DNA of 64,000 nt from Tetradesmus obliquus. Lineage: Eukaryota; Chlorophyta; Chlorophyceae; Sphaeropleales; Scenedesmaceae. The stretch covers positions 1,302,001-1,366,000 of the forward strand of contig CP126198.1 of assembly GCA_030272155.1 (NCBI GenBank), in the 5' to 3' direction. Position 1 is the first letter of the stretch. Every line of letters begins with the position of its first letter. Shown here in pieces: positions 35,191 through 47,886 of the stretch. The notes below the pieces were generated by a model. That model saw nothing but the letters and a program-made list of their open reading frames with translations, did no database searches and was not told where the DNA came from. Both the position numbers and the translations under genes were made by a program.

Positions 35191-36918
35191 GCAAAAGCAG
35201 TCGGCCACCGATGAGGGTGAGTGCAGAAGCTCGTTCCATCACATTTACTGGCTCCTTCTCTTTCTCGTGCGTGCACGCAGCGCAACATCCAGCATGATGT
35301 TCTTGCATTCAGCTTGCACCACAGCTGCAACCGTGTGCCTGGTTCTTTCTATACTCGTTTGTGTTCTGTCTGTGTGATTTTCAATTATAATATGTACTGC
35401 CACTGACGAGCGTCATGCATGTTTCTGGTCCTGCAGAGCATGGCATTGAGGTCACACCGGCCACTCGGGACAGCTCAGGCAAGAGAGTCCTTGCGCAGGT
35501 CTTCAGGCACTTTGCTGTGCTTGGCGGCGTGTTTGCTGACTCCCCTGCCCGGGCCAAGCTCCAGTGCACCCACGCAAACTTCATCGCTTACTTTGCGTGC
35601 GCTTTCTGCAAGCTCATGGGCACCATGCGCCGCGGGGTGGTGCGGTTTCTGGGGTACTGCAGCCCTGTGCCAACAACTGCAGGTGCTGGCCAGGGCAAGA
35701 GCTTCCAAATGGGGCACAACGACGACCGCTTGCTGAATCCTCAGCAGCAGACTGCTCAAGGTATAGCAGCAGCTATGAACAGGTCCCGTGGCTTCAAGCC
35801 GCCTCCGGGCAACCGCTTCAAAGGCTGGAGCCTGCTGCTGCGTGACCTGTACTGGGTTCATCCGGCCCGCCTGTGGGTTGTCCCGTTCTGCCATGCATTC
35901 CACCTGGGTGTGTTCAAGAACTGGCTCAGCAAAGCCTTTGCCAAAGCAGAGCGCAAGGGTGCGCAGGTGCGTTGCTTATGACGTGACATCTCATCAGTGT
36001 TGGGCAGTGGCAGGTGGAGGCTGCAAACGTTCATTGTCATCATGTGTTGAGCTTTGCGCCACTTGCATGTGGCCAAATGGCTTTGTTGGCTGAACATTGC
36101 CACAGCGCATACCTGCTAGTAAAGTTGAGCGTGTTGTAACCAGAGCTGGCTCGCGCCTGTCGATGCGTGCGTGCAAGTGCCAGCGGTCTGTTTGCGCAAA
36201 CAGCTTGCATGCATGCATGCAGTCTGTTTGCATGCATGCGGCTCTGTAGAACTTGTGAATGGACCTACACTGTTATTTGGTGGCATGCTGATTTGGATGT
36301 GTGCCGCTGCCTGTCCTACAGGATGGAGACAACGACCCCGCCTCAAACCCCTTTCGCATCACCGAGTGGGGGCGCGAGGTGATCCGTGGCCGTCTACCTT
36401 CCACGACGCTGCACCCCAACTTCAACAGGAAGTTCCGCAACCCCTTCACCAGCAATGCCTCCATGCAGATTGAGGAGTGCAGCCGTGCGCTGCAGTGCCA
36501 CCTGCCCATGGTGTTCAGGCCTGTGCAGCGAGGCAACAAGCTGGAGGACGTGCTGCAGCCTGACCTCACCAAGAAGGCCTTTGGGCACTTGAAACGCTTT
36601 GCTGCCTTCCACCTTGGCCATGTGGGGTATGAGACCCATGCGGAGTACGTGGCCGCAGCCACGCGTGCCGGTCAAGAACTGCTAGAGTATGGCAAGCTGG
36701 TGGAGCAGGTGCGGGGTTGCAGTCATTGCATGCGCAGCTATGTAACTTGTGTTGCTGTTGTAGCAGTTGACAGATGCATGGGCAGGTAGTGCAGCACGTC
36801 ACCTTGCAAGCTGCCGCTGCATCGTGATGTGCAGTCGTAGGGCTCGGGTTGATGCAACAAGCAGTAGTCACAACTACGCAGTTGTATACGAACTGCTCAC
36901 GCATCTGAAACATTGCCC

Positions 36919-36953
<35 letters not shown>

Positions 36954-37876
36954 TGCAGTACTCGCGGGATGGGGAACTTTGCACCTACAACCTCCACCTG
37001 CTGGCGTGCCAGCTGACGGTGCAGTGCATTCAGCGCGGCAACACCTACGAGCAGTTTGAGCTCTGGGTGGAGCGCTTGGTCGGCGACTTCAAGCAGCGCG
37101 TCAAGCTGCGCACCCGCGCTGAGCCCGAGAAGACCATGGTGGGTGATGACATGGTGAGGCGGGCGCTGCAGCAGTGGCGTCTGCGGTATGCTGACCTGCA
37201 GACTTGGCAGGAGTACAGCGGCAAGGCCCCGCGCGGGCGACAGCACGTGATAGGTGATGAGGTCGGTCAGCTGCTTGGCGCAGGCAAACCAGCAGGCAGT
37301 GAAGTGTGGACGCAGCAGGTGCAGGATGCTGCTAGGAATGCAGTGGCCTGTAACATGGATGCTGTTGGTGGTGAAGATGAGCAGCAGTTGTGGCTGGATA
37401 ACTGGGGTGGTGTGACTGTGCGCTGTTACACAGAAGCGCTGCTGCCTGGCGGTTTCTATGCAACCAGCACAGCCCACTCAAGGTCACGCAGCAGGGACGG
37501 CAGCTTTGTTGTAGTGCCTTATGCTGTTGGTGATGACACCAAGCCATATGTGGGCCGTGTGAGCCGGTACCTGGAGATCTCGCTGCCTGCACCTGCCGTG
37601 CAGCAGTCACAGCGTGCTGGCGTGCTCTTGTTTGCGCTGTGTGATCTGCTGCCTTACAAGCGGCCGTATGAAGATAACGATATCTGCGGCCTTGACAGCA
37701 TGATTCTCTTTGGCAAAGATACCGGCAGCAGGGAGAGCACGTACCTCGACCTGGACTACCCAGTGTTGCTGAGCTGCATCTACGCGCCCGCATACAAGCA
37801 GCACTACACTGGCTCTGATGGCTGTGTGTGGTGGGCGTTTGTGCCTCTGCGCTTCAGGACTGGCGGCCGGCGCTGA
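32634..37876 (+). CDS. CACTA (EnSpm) Tnp2-family transposase
   Basis: Exons 32634-33036, 33237-33755, 33963-34172, 34414-34661, 34876-35216, 35437-35966, 36322-36708 and 36959-37876 join in phase; the start is probably further upstream. The protein should cut and join the CACTA ends. Motifs in the family order: a helical stretch YQAVFMLVAWKMDH leading to LLPQGNNLPSSYYLMKQVM, the Tnp2 N-terminal signature; a cysteine cluster (WHSC, GCTGW, CCKKCNGKRF) before VPVR; EWHKLVLCIEGPTEPTVMD, matching the GP-x-x-P block of plant Tnp2; a FADSPARAK block; and CTYNLHLLACQL followed by an acidic WVERLVGDFK segment, as in the DUF4218-like part. The last exon (YVGRVSRYLEI, then DLDYPVLLS) resembles the C-terminal domain that follows Tnp2 in plants. 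Gln runs interrupt exons 3 and 6. No stop or frame break was seen, so it may be functional. Confidence 0.85.
32702..32771. repeat. 27-bp inverted repeat in the first Tnp2 exon
   Basis: CAGCAGCGCTGCTGGTACC... and its reverse complement ...GGTACCAGCAGCGCTGCTG flank a short CTG-rich loop. They encode the alanine-rich stretches LLVPAAG and AAGTSSAA. Confidence 0.75.
36922..36957 (+). repeat. (CTG)n tract ending in the last Tnp2 acceptor
   Basis: About ten CTG units followed directly by TTGCTGCAG and exon 8. Together with similar tracts elsewhere it suggests CTG runs serve as the pyrimidine-rich part of introns here. Confidence 0.8.
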
Positions 37877-38389
37877 TTGTTACTGTGTGGTAACGTCTTG
37901 GGCTTGCCTATGCGCACAAGATATGCATTGCATGGGGAGGCTGGTGGATGCACTGATCAATGCGAGCTGTGCAATCCATGCATTGTCAGCTGCCTGACAG
38001 CGTGGCAGGCAGCCAACTGTACCATAAGGCTTTTTTGCATGACTTAATGTTGTACATTGTGCAGGGCTTCTTCCTTTGCTGATGCTTCGTGTGTTTTTGT
38101 TGTTACAGTTGAATTGAGTGCCCCAGTACATGGGATTATACTCATCTGCATCCAGTGACAACATGCGAGCGTGCAACAGCAATCGCTGTTGCTTTGTGCT
38201 GGCAGAGTACGGATGCACTTGTGTGGCACGTTTTGACTTTCGGGTCACACTGAAAAACAATCATGTATGTTGTACCTTGGCTTGAGGTGCGCGTGATACT
38301 TACAAACATGATGGAGCAGTGCTCCCTGCTGCTGCCGTTCTAGTGGGGCCTGGGCACGATGGCTCGATGGGCAACAGATTATGATGTTA

Positions 38390-38434
<45 letters not shown>

Positions 38435-38849
38435 GTTGACAAAGGAACTCTTTACCTGCTTATCTGACGTTACAAAACAAGGGACAGTCAATCAGTCAAC
38501 AGCCTGATGTCATCGCTGATCAGTGTAACACTGCTTATGCTGCCAGCATGGCATCCCGCAATGGTTCCCTGTTCAAGCAGTTGTAGAAGTGCTGCCAGTG
38601 ATGAAATGTTGCAGTACAACATCAAATTCTCATGGCGGGCCAGCCTGATGCTCCGCCGTGTGCTGCAATGCACAGAAGTGTTGGCAGGAGCGCTTGTACA
38701 GTTGAAAGCGCGGATGTAGCGTGTCAGACAGCATGCTACTAGCTAGTAGCTAGGCATTGCAGAAGCCTCGTGTTACAGCACAAGATCATAACCTATGCAA
38801 GCAACTTCCAACTTGTTTGAAAGGCTTCGTCAATTACTTGCAGTTGCAC
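37877..38849. other. Gene-free interval in the CACTA element
   Basis: No exon chain seen between the Tnp2 stop and the tandem array. Contains a (GAT)n microsatellite at 38391-38434 of about fifteen units. Confidence 0.5.
38391..38434. repeat. (GAT)n microsatellite
   Basis: About fifteen uninterrupted GAT units. Confidence 0.95.
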
Positions 38850-41800
38850 ACAGCGAGCAGAAGTTGAGCGCTGTGCATGCTGCTCTCCAAAGTGCTGCGC
38901 TCCAAACATCAATTACACAGCATGTTTGGTGGCCTGGCGATTGAAGCAGTGGGCCAGCGCTGGCAGCCGATGACGGCGCTAGGCAAACTGCTGTCTCAAC
39001 TGCAGGAGCTGCAGGCAGCAATGATCATCTGCTTTGGTGAAGCACGCAGCGCAAGCGCAGGCAACTGCCTCTCAAGGCCCCTGCTTGCTCACACAATCTG
39101 CTGCTGCTGCCTGCTGTGCACACCTGCAAGACAACAGCCGCTGTGACACAGACAGCCGGCAGCGCAGCAGGCATGCGTGGCATGCCATCAAACATGCTCA
39201 CAATCAACAGCGCCTGCAGCAAATCAAAGGCGAAGGCAGCCTGCGCTGCGCAAACTGGTGTCCCGACTGCAGGAGCTGAAGGAAGCAAGTATCATTTGCC
39301 GTGGTGAAGCACGCAGCGCAAGCGCAGGCAATTGCCTTTCAAGGCCCCTGCTTGCGGCGCGTTTGTTTGCGCACACAATGTGCTGCTGCTGCCTGCTGTG
39401 CACACCTGCAAGACAACAGCCGCTGTGACGCAGACGGCCGGCAGCGCAGCAGGCATGCGTGGCATGCCAGCAAACATGCTCACAATCAACAGCGCCTGCA
39501 GCAAATCACAGGGGAAGGCAGCCTGCGCTGCGCAAACTGGTGTCTCGATTGCAGGAGCTGAAGGCGGCAATGATCATCTGCTGTGGTGAAGCACGCAGCG
39601 CAACCGCAGGCAACTGCCGCTCAAGGCCCCTGCTTGCAGCGCGTTTGTTTGCGCACACAATGTGCTGCTGCTGCCTGCTGTACACACCTGCGAGACAACA
39701 GCCGCTGTGACGCAGACGGCCGGCAGCGCAGCAGGCATGCGTGGCATGCCAGCAAACATGCTCACAATCAACAGCGCCTGCAGCAAATCACAGGGGAAGG
39801 CAGCCTGCGCTGCGCAAACTGGTGTCTCGATTGCAGGAGCTGAAGGCGGCAATGATCATCTGCTGTGGTGAAGCACGCAGCGCAACCGCAGGCAACTGCC
39901 GCTCAAGGCCCCTGCTTGCAGCGCGTTTGTTTGCGCACACAATGTGCTGCTGCTGCCTGCTGTACACACCTGCGAGACAACAGGCGCTTACACACAGGCG
40001 GCCGGCAGCGCAGCAAGCATGCGTGGCATGCCATCAAACATGCTCACAATCAACAGCGCCTGCCGCAAATCACAGGGGAGGGCAGCCTGCGCTGCACAAA
40101 CTGGTGTCTCGATTGCAGGAGCTGAAGGCGGCAATGATCATCTGCTGTGTTGAAGCACGCAGCGCAAGCGCAGGCAACTGCCTTTCAAGGCCCCTGCTTG
40201 CGGCGCGTTTGTTTGCGCACACAATGTGCTGCTGCTGCCTGCTGTGCACACCTGCAAGACAACAGCCGCTGTGACGCAGACGGCCGGCAGCGCAGCAGGC
40301 ATGCGTGGCATGCCAGCAAACATGCTCACAATCAACAGCGCTGTGGCGCTAGCGCCTGCAGCAAATCACAGGGGAAGGCAGCCTGCGCTGCGCAAACTGG
40401 TGTCTCGATTGCAGGAGCTGAAGGAAGCAAGTATCATCTGCTGTGGTGAAGCACGCAGCGCAACCGCAGGCAACTGCCGCTCAAGGCCCCTGCTTGCAGC
40501 GCGTTTGTTTGCGCACACAATGTGCTGCTGCTGCCTGCTGTACACACCTGCGAGACAACAGGCGCTTACACACAGGCGGCCGGCAGCGCAGCAAGCATGC
40601 GTGGCATGCCATCAAACATGCTCACAATCAACAGCGCCTGCCGCAAATCACAGGGGAGGGCAGCCTGCGCTGCACAAACTGGTGTCTCGATTGCAGGAGC
40701 TGAAGGCGGCAATGATCATCTGCTGTGTTGAAGCACGCAGCGCAAGCGCAGGCAACTGCCTTTCAAGGCCCCTGCTTGCGGCGCGTTTGTTTGCGCACAC
40801 AATGTGCTGCTGCTGCCTGCTGTGCACACCTGCAAGACAACAGCCGCTGTGACGCAGACGGCCGGCAGCGCAGCAGGCATGCGTGGCATGCCAGCAAACG
40901 TGCTCACAATCAACAGCGCTGTGGCGCTAGCGCCTGCAGCAAATCACAGGGGAAGGCAGCCTGCGCTGCGCAAACTGGTGTCTCGATTGCAGGAGCTGAA
41001 GGAAGAAAGTATCATCTGCTGTGGTGAAGCACGCAGCGCAACCGCAGGCAACTGCCGCTCAAGGCCCCTGCTTGCAGCGCGTTTGTTTGCGCACACAATG
41101 TGCTGCTGCTGCCTGCTGTACACACCTGCAAGACAACAGCCGCTGTGACGCAGACGGCCGGCAGCGCAGCAGGCATGCGTGGCATGCCAGCAAACATGCT
41201 CACAATCAACAGCGCCTGCAGCAAATCACAGGGGAAGGCAGCCTGCGCTGCGCAAACTGGTGTCTCGATTGCAGGAGCTGAAGGCGGCAATGATCATCTG
41301 CTGTGGTGAAGCACGCAGCGCAACCGCAGGCAACTGCCTCTCAAGGCCGCTGCTTGCGGCGCGTTTGTTTGCGCACACAATGTGCTGCTGCTGCCTGCTG
41401 TACACACCTGCGAGACAACAGGCGCTTAGTCACAGACGGCCGGCAGCGCAGCAAGCATGCGTGGCATGCCATCAAACATGCTCACAATCAACAGCGCCTG
41501 CCGCAAATCACAGGGGAAGGCAGCCTGCGCTGCACAAACTGGTGTCTCGATTGCAGGAGCTGAAGGCGGCAATGATCATCTGCTGTGGTGAAGCACGCAG
41601 CGCAAGCGCAGGCAACTGCCTTTCAAGGCCCCTGCTTGCGGCGCGTTTGTTTGCGCACACAATGTAGTGCTGCTGCCTGCTGTGCACACCTGCAAGACAA
41701 CAGCCGCTGTGACGCAGACGGCCGGCAGCGCAGCAGGCATGCGTGGCATGCCAGCAAACATGCTCACAATCAACAGCGCTGTGGCGCTAGCGCCTGCAGC

Positions 41801-42810
41801 AAATTACAGGGGAAGGCAGCCTGCGCTGCGCAAACTGGTGTCTCGATTGCAGGAGCTGAAGGAAGCAAGTATCATCTGCTGTGGTGAAGCACGCAGCGCA
41901 ACCGCAGGCAACTGCCTCTCAAGGCCCCTGCTTGCAGCGCGTTTGTTTGCGCACACAATGTGCTGCTGCTGCCTGCTGTACACACCTGCAAGACAACAGG
42001 CGCTTAGACACAGACGGCCGGCAGCGCAGCAAGCATGCGTGGCATGCCATCAAACATGCTCACAATCAACAGCGCCTGCAGCTAACCACAGGCGAAGGCA
42101 GCTTGCGCTGCGCAAACTGGTGTCCCGACTGCAGGAGCTGAAGGCAGCATCATTTGCCGTGGTGAAGCACGCAGCGCAAGCGCAGGCAATTGCCTTTCAA
42201 GGCCCCTGCTTGCGGCGCGTTTGTTGGCGCATACAATATGCTGCTGCTGCCTGCTGTGCACACCTGCAAGACAACAGCCGCTGTGACGCAGACGGCCGGC
42301 AGCGCAGCAGGCATGCGTGGCATGCCAGCAAACATGCTCACAATCAACAGCGCCTGCAGCAAATCACAGGGGAAGGCAGCCTGCGCTGCGCAAACTGGTG
42401 TCCTCTCAACTGCAGGACCTGAAAGAAGCACTGATAATCTGTTGTGGTGAAGCACGCAGCTTCAGCGCAGGCAAGACCACTGCTTGCGGCACGCCTGCTT
42501 GCACACACATTCTGCTGCTGCTGCCTGCTGTACACACCTGCGAGACAACAGCCGCTGAGACACAGACGGCCGGCAGCGCAGCAGGCATGTTTGGCATGCC
42601 AGCAAACATGCCCACAATCAACAGCGCCTGCAGCGAAACACAGGCGAAGGCAGCCTGCGCTGCGCAAAGTGGTGTCTCAACTGCAGGAGCTGCAGGCAGC
42701 AATGATCATCTGCTTTGGTGAAGCCACGCGAGCACAGGCGAGGCCGTTGCTTGCGGCGCGCCTGCCAGACAACAAATGCTGATCACTGGCAGCGCAGCAA
42801 GCAATCACGG
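38850..42810 (+). repeat. Tandem array of 282-base units inside the CACTA element
   Basis: The word GTGAAGCACGCAGCGCA or a close variant occurs near 39038, 39304, 39586, 39868, 40150, 40446, 40728, 41024, 41306, 41588, 41884, 42161, 42447 and 42719. Spacing is mostly 282 bases; units ending near 40446, 41024 and 41884 are 296 because of a 14-base insertion GTGGCGCTAGCGCC-like. The outermost units are most diverged and the central ones nearly identical, the usual pattern of unequal exchange. Two successive 578-base dimers (39868-40446 and 40446-41024) are almost the same. Each unit contains the palindrome GGCATGCGTGGCATGCC-like. Units are multiples of three long, so all frames look open; I do not regard them as coding, though words like LVSRLQELKAA recur. 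Confidence 0.9.
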
Positions 42811-43456
42811 CGTGCCTCAAAACACTATTCAGCTGCAAAGAGCTGGCCCATTCACATCCTGCACTCTGCACAGAATGCACACCAGCAGGTCGCGTCACAC
42901 AGCTTACCCACTCAAAGACATGCGGACCCGACAGGCTGCCAAAGAACTTGCTTCCAGTGGTGTTTGCTTTGCCTGTACCACCCAGCTATGTATACCACCG
43001 TGGCCACCTTCAACACAAGTGAGCTCACTGCTCGCGAGCAGCTGCTGATGTCGGTTTTGAAAATACAGAAACAAGCAGGCACCAAGTCAAGGTGGCATAC
43101 TAGCTGTACGTACAGTACAAGTAATAGTTATCTGGTAGTGGTACTGTGCGCACTGGTGGTACTGTGAGCACTAACAGAGAGGCGCTATGGACTCGGAGCA
43201 GAACAGCAGTTGCCAGCTGCTCGTGCTGGTAGTCTAGCGGACATGAGTTAGCTGCTACCTGCGCCAAGTCCATAATATTATTGGGCCATGATAAATAAAT
43301 AGGTGTAAACTGACCAGATAACTCTTCCTATGATCTGTTTTTCAAATGTGGGGTTCACGCTGTTGTAACAGCTGTCCAGACCCTTCCTCCAGACGTTGCG
43401 TCCAAGTACACTGACAGCGAGATGTGGGATTCTCAGCAGCCATCGCATCACGCCAT
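42811..43456. other. Gene-free interval in the CACTA element
   Basis: No exon was supported between the tandem array and the ATG at 43457. An upstream exon of the next gene may lie here. Confidence 0.4.
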
Positions 43457-45891
43457 ATGGATGAAACCATCGCAGACGTTGCTCTTGGGGCTGCTGCTCG
43501 GGGCAACCATGCAGCAGACACAGTCTACATAACTGAGGTCAAGATCTGCGCAGGCAAAAAGTTTGAAACCGTTGGAATCGTTAGATTCGGCAAATCGAGC
43601 GAGGCGCTGGCCGCTGCCTTTTACAGGAACGTGAACCTGGCCTTCGGTGGCCTCTGCACGCAGCTGGGTTTGGAGAACACGGCGCCGCAGTCGCTCAGAT
43701 TGCGCAAAGGCGGTCCCATCGTAGACAAGGAGGTGTTGGCCGCGTTGGTGCATGAGGCAGACGCTGACAGCTGCCGCGCCCACGGGTTCACAGTCGAGGA
43801 CACCACGCTGGTGATCTGGGCAGATGTTCCCACAGGTGAATACTGCCGGTGCTTTCAGGCTAAAATCAGCAGGGATGGTATGAACACCTTGACTGCAGGA
43901 TGCGGCGTTTGACTTCACGTCTTGTCGCGCAGGTGCAACAGTCAGCAGTGGTGCAGGCAACAGCAGGGGCAGCAGGCAGCAGCGCGCCTCTGGCAGCAGC
44001 AGCGGTGGCGGTGGCGGTGGCGATGGCAGCATGCTCTCCGCATCTTCTATCACAAGGAAGCTGCAGCAGTACTGGGCAAAGCGAACACACACTACGCTCG
44101 TGAGTGGTGTACAGGTTTCGTGCAGCTAGTGTACAGCTAGCGTATGCTTGCACGTGCTCTGCAGGTTTATGTTGGTGTTCTCCAAACATGGAAAACCTGA
44201 TGGCAACATGTTATGTGATTTGACACATACTCAATGTGTGACGATGGGTATATAGTTGGGCATCATGCACGGTGACATATGCCTGCGCAGGAGGAGGATA
44301 GCATGCTATCATGATCAGCTGCCAGGATAAATGAACGCATGTATTTTAGCAGCAGCTTCGTCATCCTCGGAGCTGATCATTATGATAATGGAAGTTGGTG
44401 ATAGCGTGCATGGTTTGAATAAGAACGGTTGAGGCTCAGCATGCTGTCCGATAAGCAGCACATCATGTTGGGCTACCCTGCAAGTTTGTGTTCACTGTTG
44501 CAGGTGTACCGGGTGCACAACGCTGAGACAGACACGACACAGGAGCTCACCGCCAGCAGCCTAGAAGAGGTGCCCGAGCTTGGCACACCTGGCGTTGAAC
44601 TGGTATGGAAAAAGTGCCGCATCAAGGGCCAGATGCTGGCTCCCACCTGCGCAACAACGGATGAGCAGTGGCCCGACATGGACACGTGCTGCGCACAGAT
44701 CGCCTTCAAGATGAACTCCAACAAGGACATCAGTGGCTGGAAGGAGCACTTCGAAAGGCAAGTGTTTGCTGCCAGATGCAGCTGCAGGTGTGAGCGGATG
44801 GGCAAGGGTACGGGCTACAGGACAGCACTGATAGCCGACTCTGTTGGCTGGCAGGCAGCAGAAGCGTGCTACATATGCTTCCATGTACCTGACGATATCA
44901 CTCAGCACATCAGCATCTGCATACTCAGTATACTCACCCACACTTGCGAAAAACTTGTGATATACTACTGTTCACACTGCTTTTTTAGGGTTTCAATGAT
45001 GCTGCAATCGCTGCTGAACACTCCGACAAACCATGCAGGACGCGCAAGCAGCAGTCCAGGGAGGTGCTCAACTCCATGATGAAGGAGTACGACCCCGACT
45101 GCGAAGTCGGCAAGTGCGCGCCGCTAGGGAAGGCGGAGGAGGGCGCCGACAGCTGGCGCGCAGCGTTTGGCAACTTATACAATGCGCGCCACCAGAAGGA
45201 CGGCTCCAGCAGCAAGCTGCCTGCTCCACTCGTGCGGCTGCACCAGCTCTACTACAACCGGGACAGCTCTGCAGGCCAGGGCACAGTGTCAGGCAGTGGC
45301 GGCTCAGTCGGCTCTAGACAGGTAGATCTGCAGGAGCGGAGTATCTCTCGCTGTAGAATAGATCGGAGGGAGTCGCCTGCCGGTGCTTGTTCATTGCTAA
45401 AGAGCAAAAGCACAGTATGTGCGTTTGGTTTCTGCCATGCTTGATGGCAACGTTGCGCAACGTTATAACTAGCCTTGACAGCAGCAGCATATCCCTGATC
45501 ATCACAACGTTACGCTACCTACCTCACTGGCTTGGTCGAGTGTTGCGTTCAAGAGCGCTTGCTATCATGTAGCAGACTGCTCAGTGTTAACAGCCATATA
45601 TCACAAGTGTTGAACATTTTGCAGCATACTGCTTCTATCATTGTCACTGCTGTGCAGGGCCGCCGCTTCTCACAGCCACCTTTCCCTGTAATCGGGGGTG
45701 TGGAGCGCGCAGCAGGAGCAGCAGCAGAGGCGCCAGGGCCGGACAGCGGGCAAGAAGATGCTGGTATGCTGCTGGATGTGTCCGCGTTTGCAGCGACGCA
45801 GAATGACACCGGCACGCAGGCAGGCGCAGCAGCAGGTGCAGAAGCAGGGGGTGATGCTTTGACTCCTAGCAGGCGTTCTGCCAGGCTTGCA

Positions 45892-45926
<35 letters not shown>

Positions 45927-46224
45927 CTATGGGGATGGTGCGCCGGCAGCAACAGTATTAGGAGGAAGAGGTGCAGACGCAGCAGGTGATGATGGCTTGA
46001 CTCCTGGTAGGCGTTCTGCCAGGCTTGCAAGCCAGCTGCAGCAGCCGCAACAGCAGATGCAGCATGAGCGTGGTGCGCAGGCAGCAGCAGCGGCAGCATC
46101 ATCATCATCATCAGCAGCAGAGAGGGGTGCAGATGCGGGAAGGGATCACGCAACCCCTAGCAGGCCTGGCAGGCATGCAAGCCAGCTGCAGCAGCAACAG
46201 CTTGGGGACGGTGTACAGGCAGCT

Positions 46225-46261
<37 letters not shown>

Positions 46262-47294
46262 AAGCTGAAGATGATGGCGCGTCTAGGCGCTCCAGCAGAC
46301 TAGCATCGCAGCAGCAGCGGCAGCAGCAGCTGGCAGCAGCAGCAGCAGCAGCAGCAACGCCTGCACCGCCCAACACTGCTGCTGCCCGTGAGCAGGGTGC
46401 TGCTGAGTTTGCAGATGCTTTGCAGTACAAGGAGGTGCTGGAGAATTCTGGGTTCTCTCCTAGCTCTGTCAAGACACTGCTGGTAGAGAACATGGGGGTG
46501 AGCTTGCCTTGTCAACGTATGATCAAAGAAATTGCAGCTGGATGTTGTGTTGTGGACAGTATTGCACAGTCATGAGTTGGTTGCATTGGGAGCAATTTTG
46601 GCGCTTTGCTGCGGATGCGGATGCAAGGTATTTGTAGGCCGTGGCATTCGTCTGCATCTGATTCAAGTGCATGTTATGTCCCTGTTGTCGTGCAGGTGCG
46701 CACCTGCACTGCAGGTCCTATGCTTGGGCACATGCTACCTGCTTGTGAACAACATAAACCAGCCATGCATGCATTTTTACGTGGTATCTTCACCATGTCA
46801 TCATCAACCCTGTTTCACTGTTGTGCTGGCTGTTGCGACTGCTGCTGCAGGCTGCCTTAGCTGCTGCTGTTGAGGCTGGTGTGCCGCCAAGCGACAAGCA
46901 GATTGCCCGCCCGCCAGGTGCCGAGAAGCCAGTCGGCCGTCTGCCGCGTGACACAGGGGGTGGTGCAGGCAAGCCTGAGGGCAGGCGCAAGAAGGCCGGC
47001 GGCAAGGGCGGCAAGGGCAAGGGCGGCAAGGGCGGCAAGGGCGGCAGTGCAGGTGGCAGCAAGGGCCGGAAGCGCAAGCTGTCGGATGAGGACAGTGCTG
47101 AGTTGGGTGGGGGCAGCAGCAGTGATGATGGATGGGGATCCGGTGGTGCAGCAGACGGCAGCGAGGAGGAGGAGGAGGATGCAGCTAACAGTGGGGATGG
47201 GGATAGCGAGCTGCAGGAGGAAGCATCAGATGGTGCAGCAGCGGAGGCAGCAGCAGCTGAGTGCGAGCTGCAGGAGGCAGCAGTATGTGGTGCT

Positions 47295-47329
<35 letters not shown>

Positions 47330-47405
47330 TGCAGCAACAGGAGAAGTGGAAGACGGATCCAGGGCGAAGCGAGCACGTATGAAGCCAGCGAGGCTTAGGG
47401 ACTAA
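43457..47405 (+). CDS. Second CACTA-borne gene, TnpA-like position, basic C-terminus
   Basis: Exons 43457-43835, 43933-44099, 44504-44757, 45039-45321, 45658-46497 and 46851-47405 join in phase. Intron 3 (44758-45038) has a GC donor (AAG/GCAAGT) and a normal AG acceptor; no GT donor gives the right phase. The N-terminus (DTVYITEVKICAGKKFETVG) and the third exon (ELVWKKCRIKGQMLAP) match no family I know. Exon 5 contains three to four imperfect repeats of the word LTPSRRSARLARQ separated by Gln and Ala runs, a possible repeated basic DNA-contacting motif. The last exon is Lys/Gly-rich (GGKGGKGKGGKGG), then KGRKRKLSD, a likely nuclear signal, an acidic stretch and a basic end RAKRARMKPARLRD. The place in the element and the basic repeats suggest a subterminal-repeat-binding partner of Tnp2, but this is inference. 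The ATG is uncertain. Confidence 0.55.
45895..46345 (+). repeat. Imperfect repeat of an SRRSARLA-Gln block in exon 5
   Basis: Blocks reading SRRSARLARQ, GRRSARLASQ, SRPGRHASQ and SRRSSRLASQ, each followed by a CAG run and an Ala-rich stretch, recur every 100-150 bases. They look like internal duplications of a coding module, with CAG expansion at each copy. Confidence 0.7.
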
Positions 47406-47876
47406 GCGGAGGAGTCTGTGCGGCACATACATTTGAACATGCTATTGTACAGCTAGTGTGTGTATTGTGGAGCATCAGCGCAAGCACATGCAGGGTGTGC
47501 CTGGAGGGATGTCTGGCAGACGTACCTTGTGATATGAACAGTTGACATGGTTACATGTTGTGGACACTGCATTGCTTTGCACTTCACCCCAAGCATGCTG
47601 TCCTCTGTCTTAATGTGGCAGCAGGAGGGATGACATGCATGCTGGCTGCTGCTGCTACTGCTGCTTGTTGTCCTTTGGTATCAACATCAGCATGGACTAC
47701 CAGCACATGTTGATATCCTTTATTATCATCCTGCAGATGCAGCATCAGCGGCGATGGCATGCTAGCAGCTGCAGCTGCTGCTGCTCGCTGTGCTCGCGTA
47801 CGGGCACAAGCTCGACGGAACATTATTTACAACTCATATATTGTATATGTAAACGTGTTTAAGCAGTGATTCGAGG
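47406..47876. other. 3' flank of the second CACTA gene
   Basis: No gene supported. The 3' untranslated region of the gene ending at 47405 should lie here. Confidence 0.4.
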
Positions 47877-47886
47877 CTCATTTGCA

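Noticed and set aside
33924..37477. Minus-strand frames over the Tnp2 region
   Set aside because: They overlap all eight Tnp2 exons and lack motifs; the plus-strand exons carry the transposase signature and splice sites.
39038..42782. Overlapping 60-250 residue frames in the 282-base array
   Set aside because: The unit length is a multiple of three, so several frames stay open by repetition. Composition and stops differ between units.
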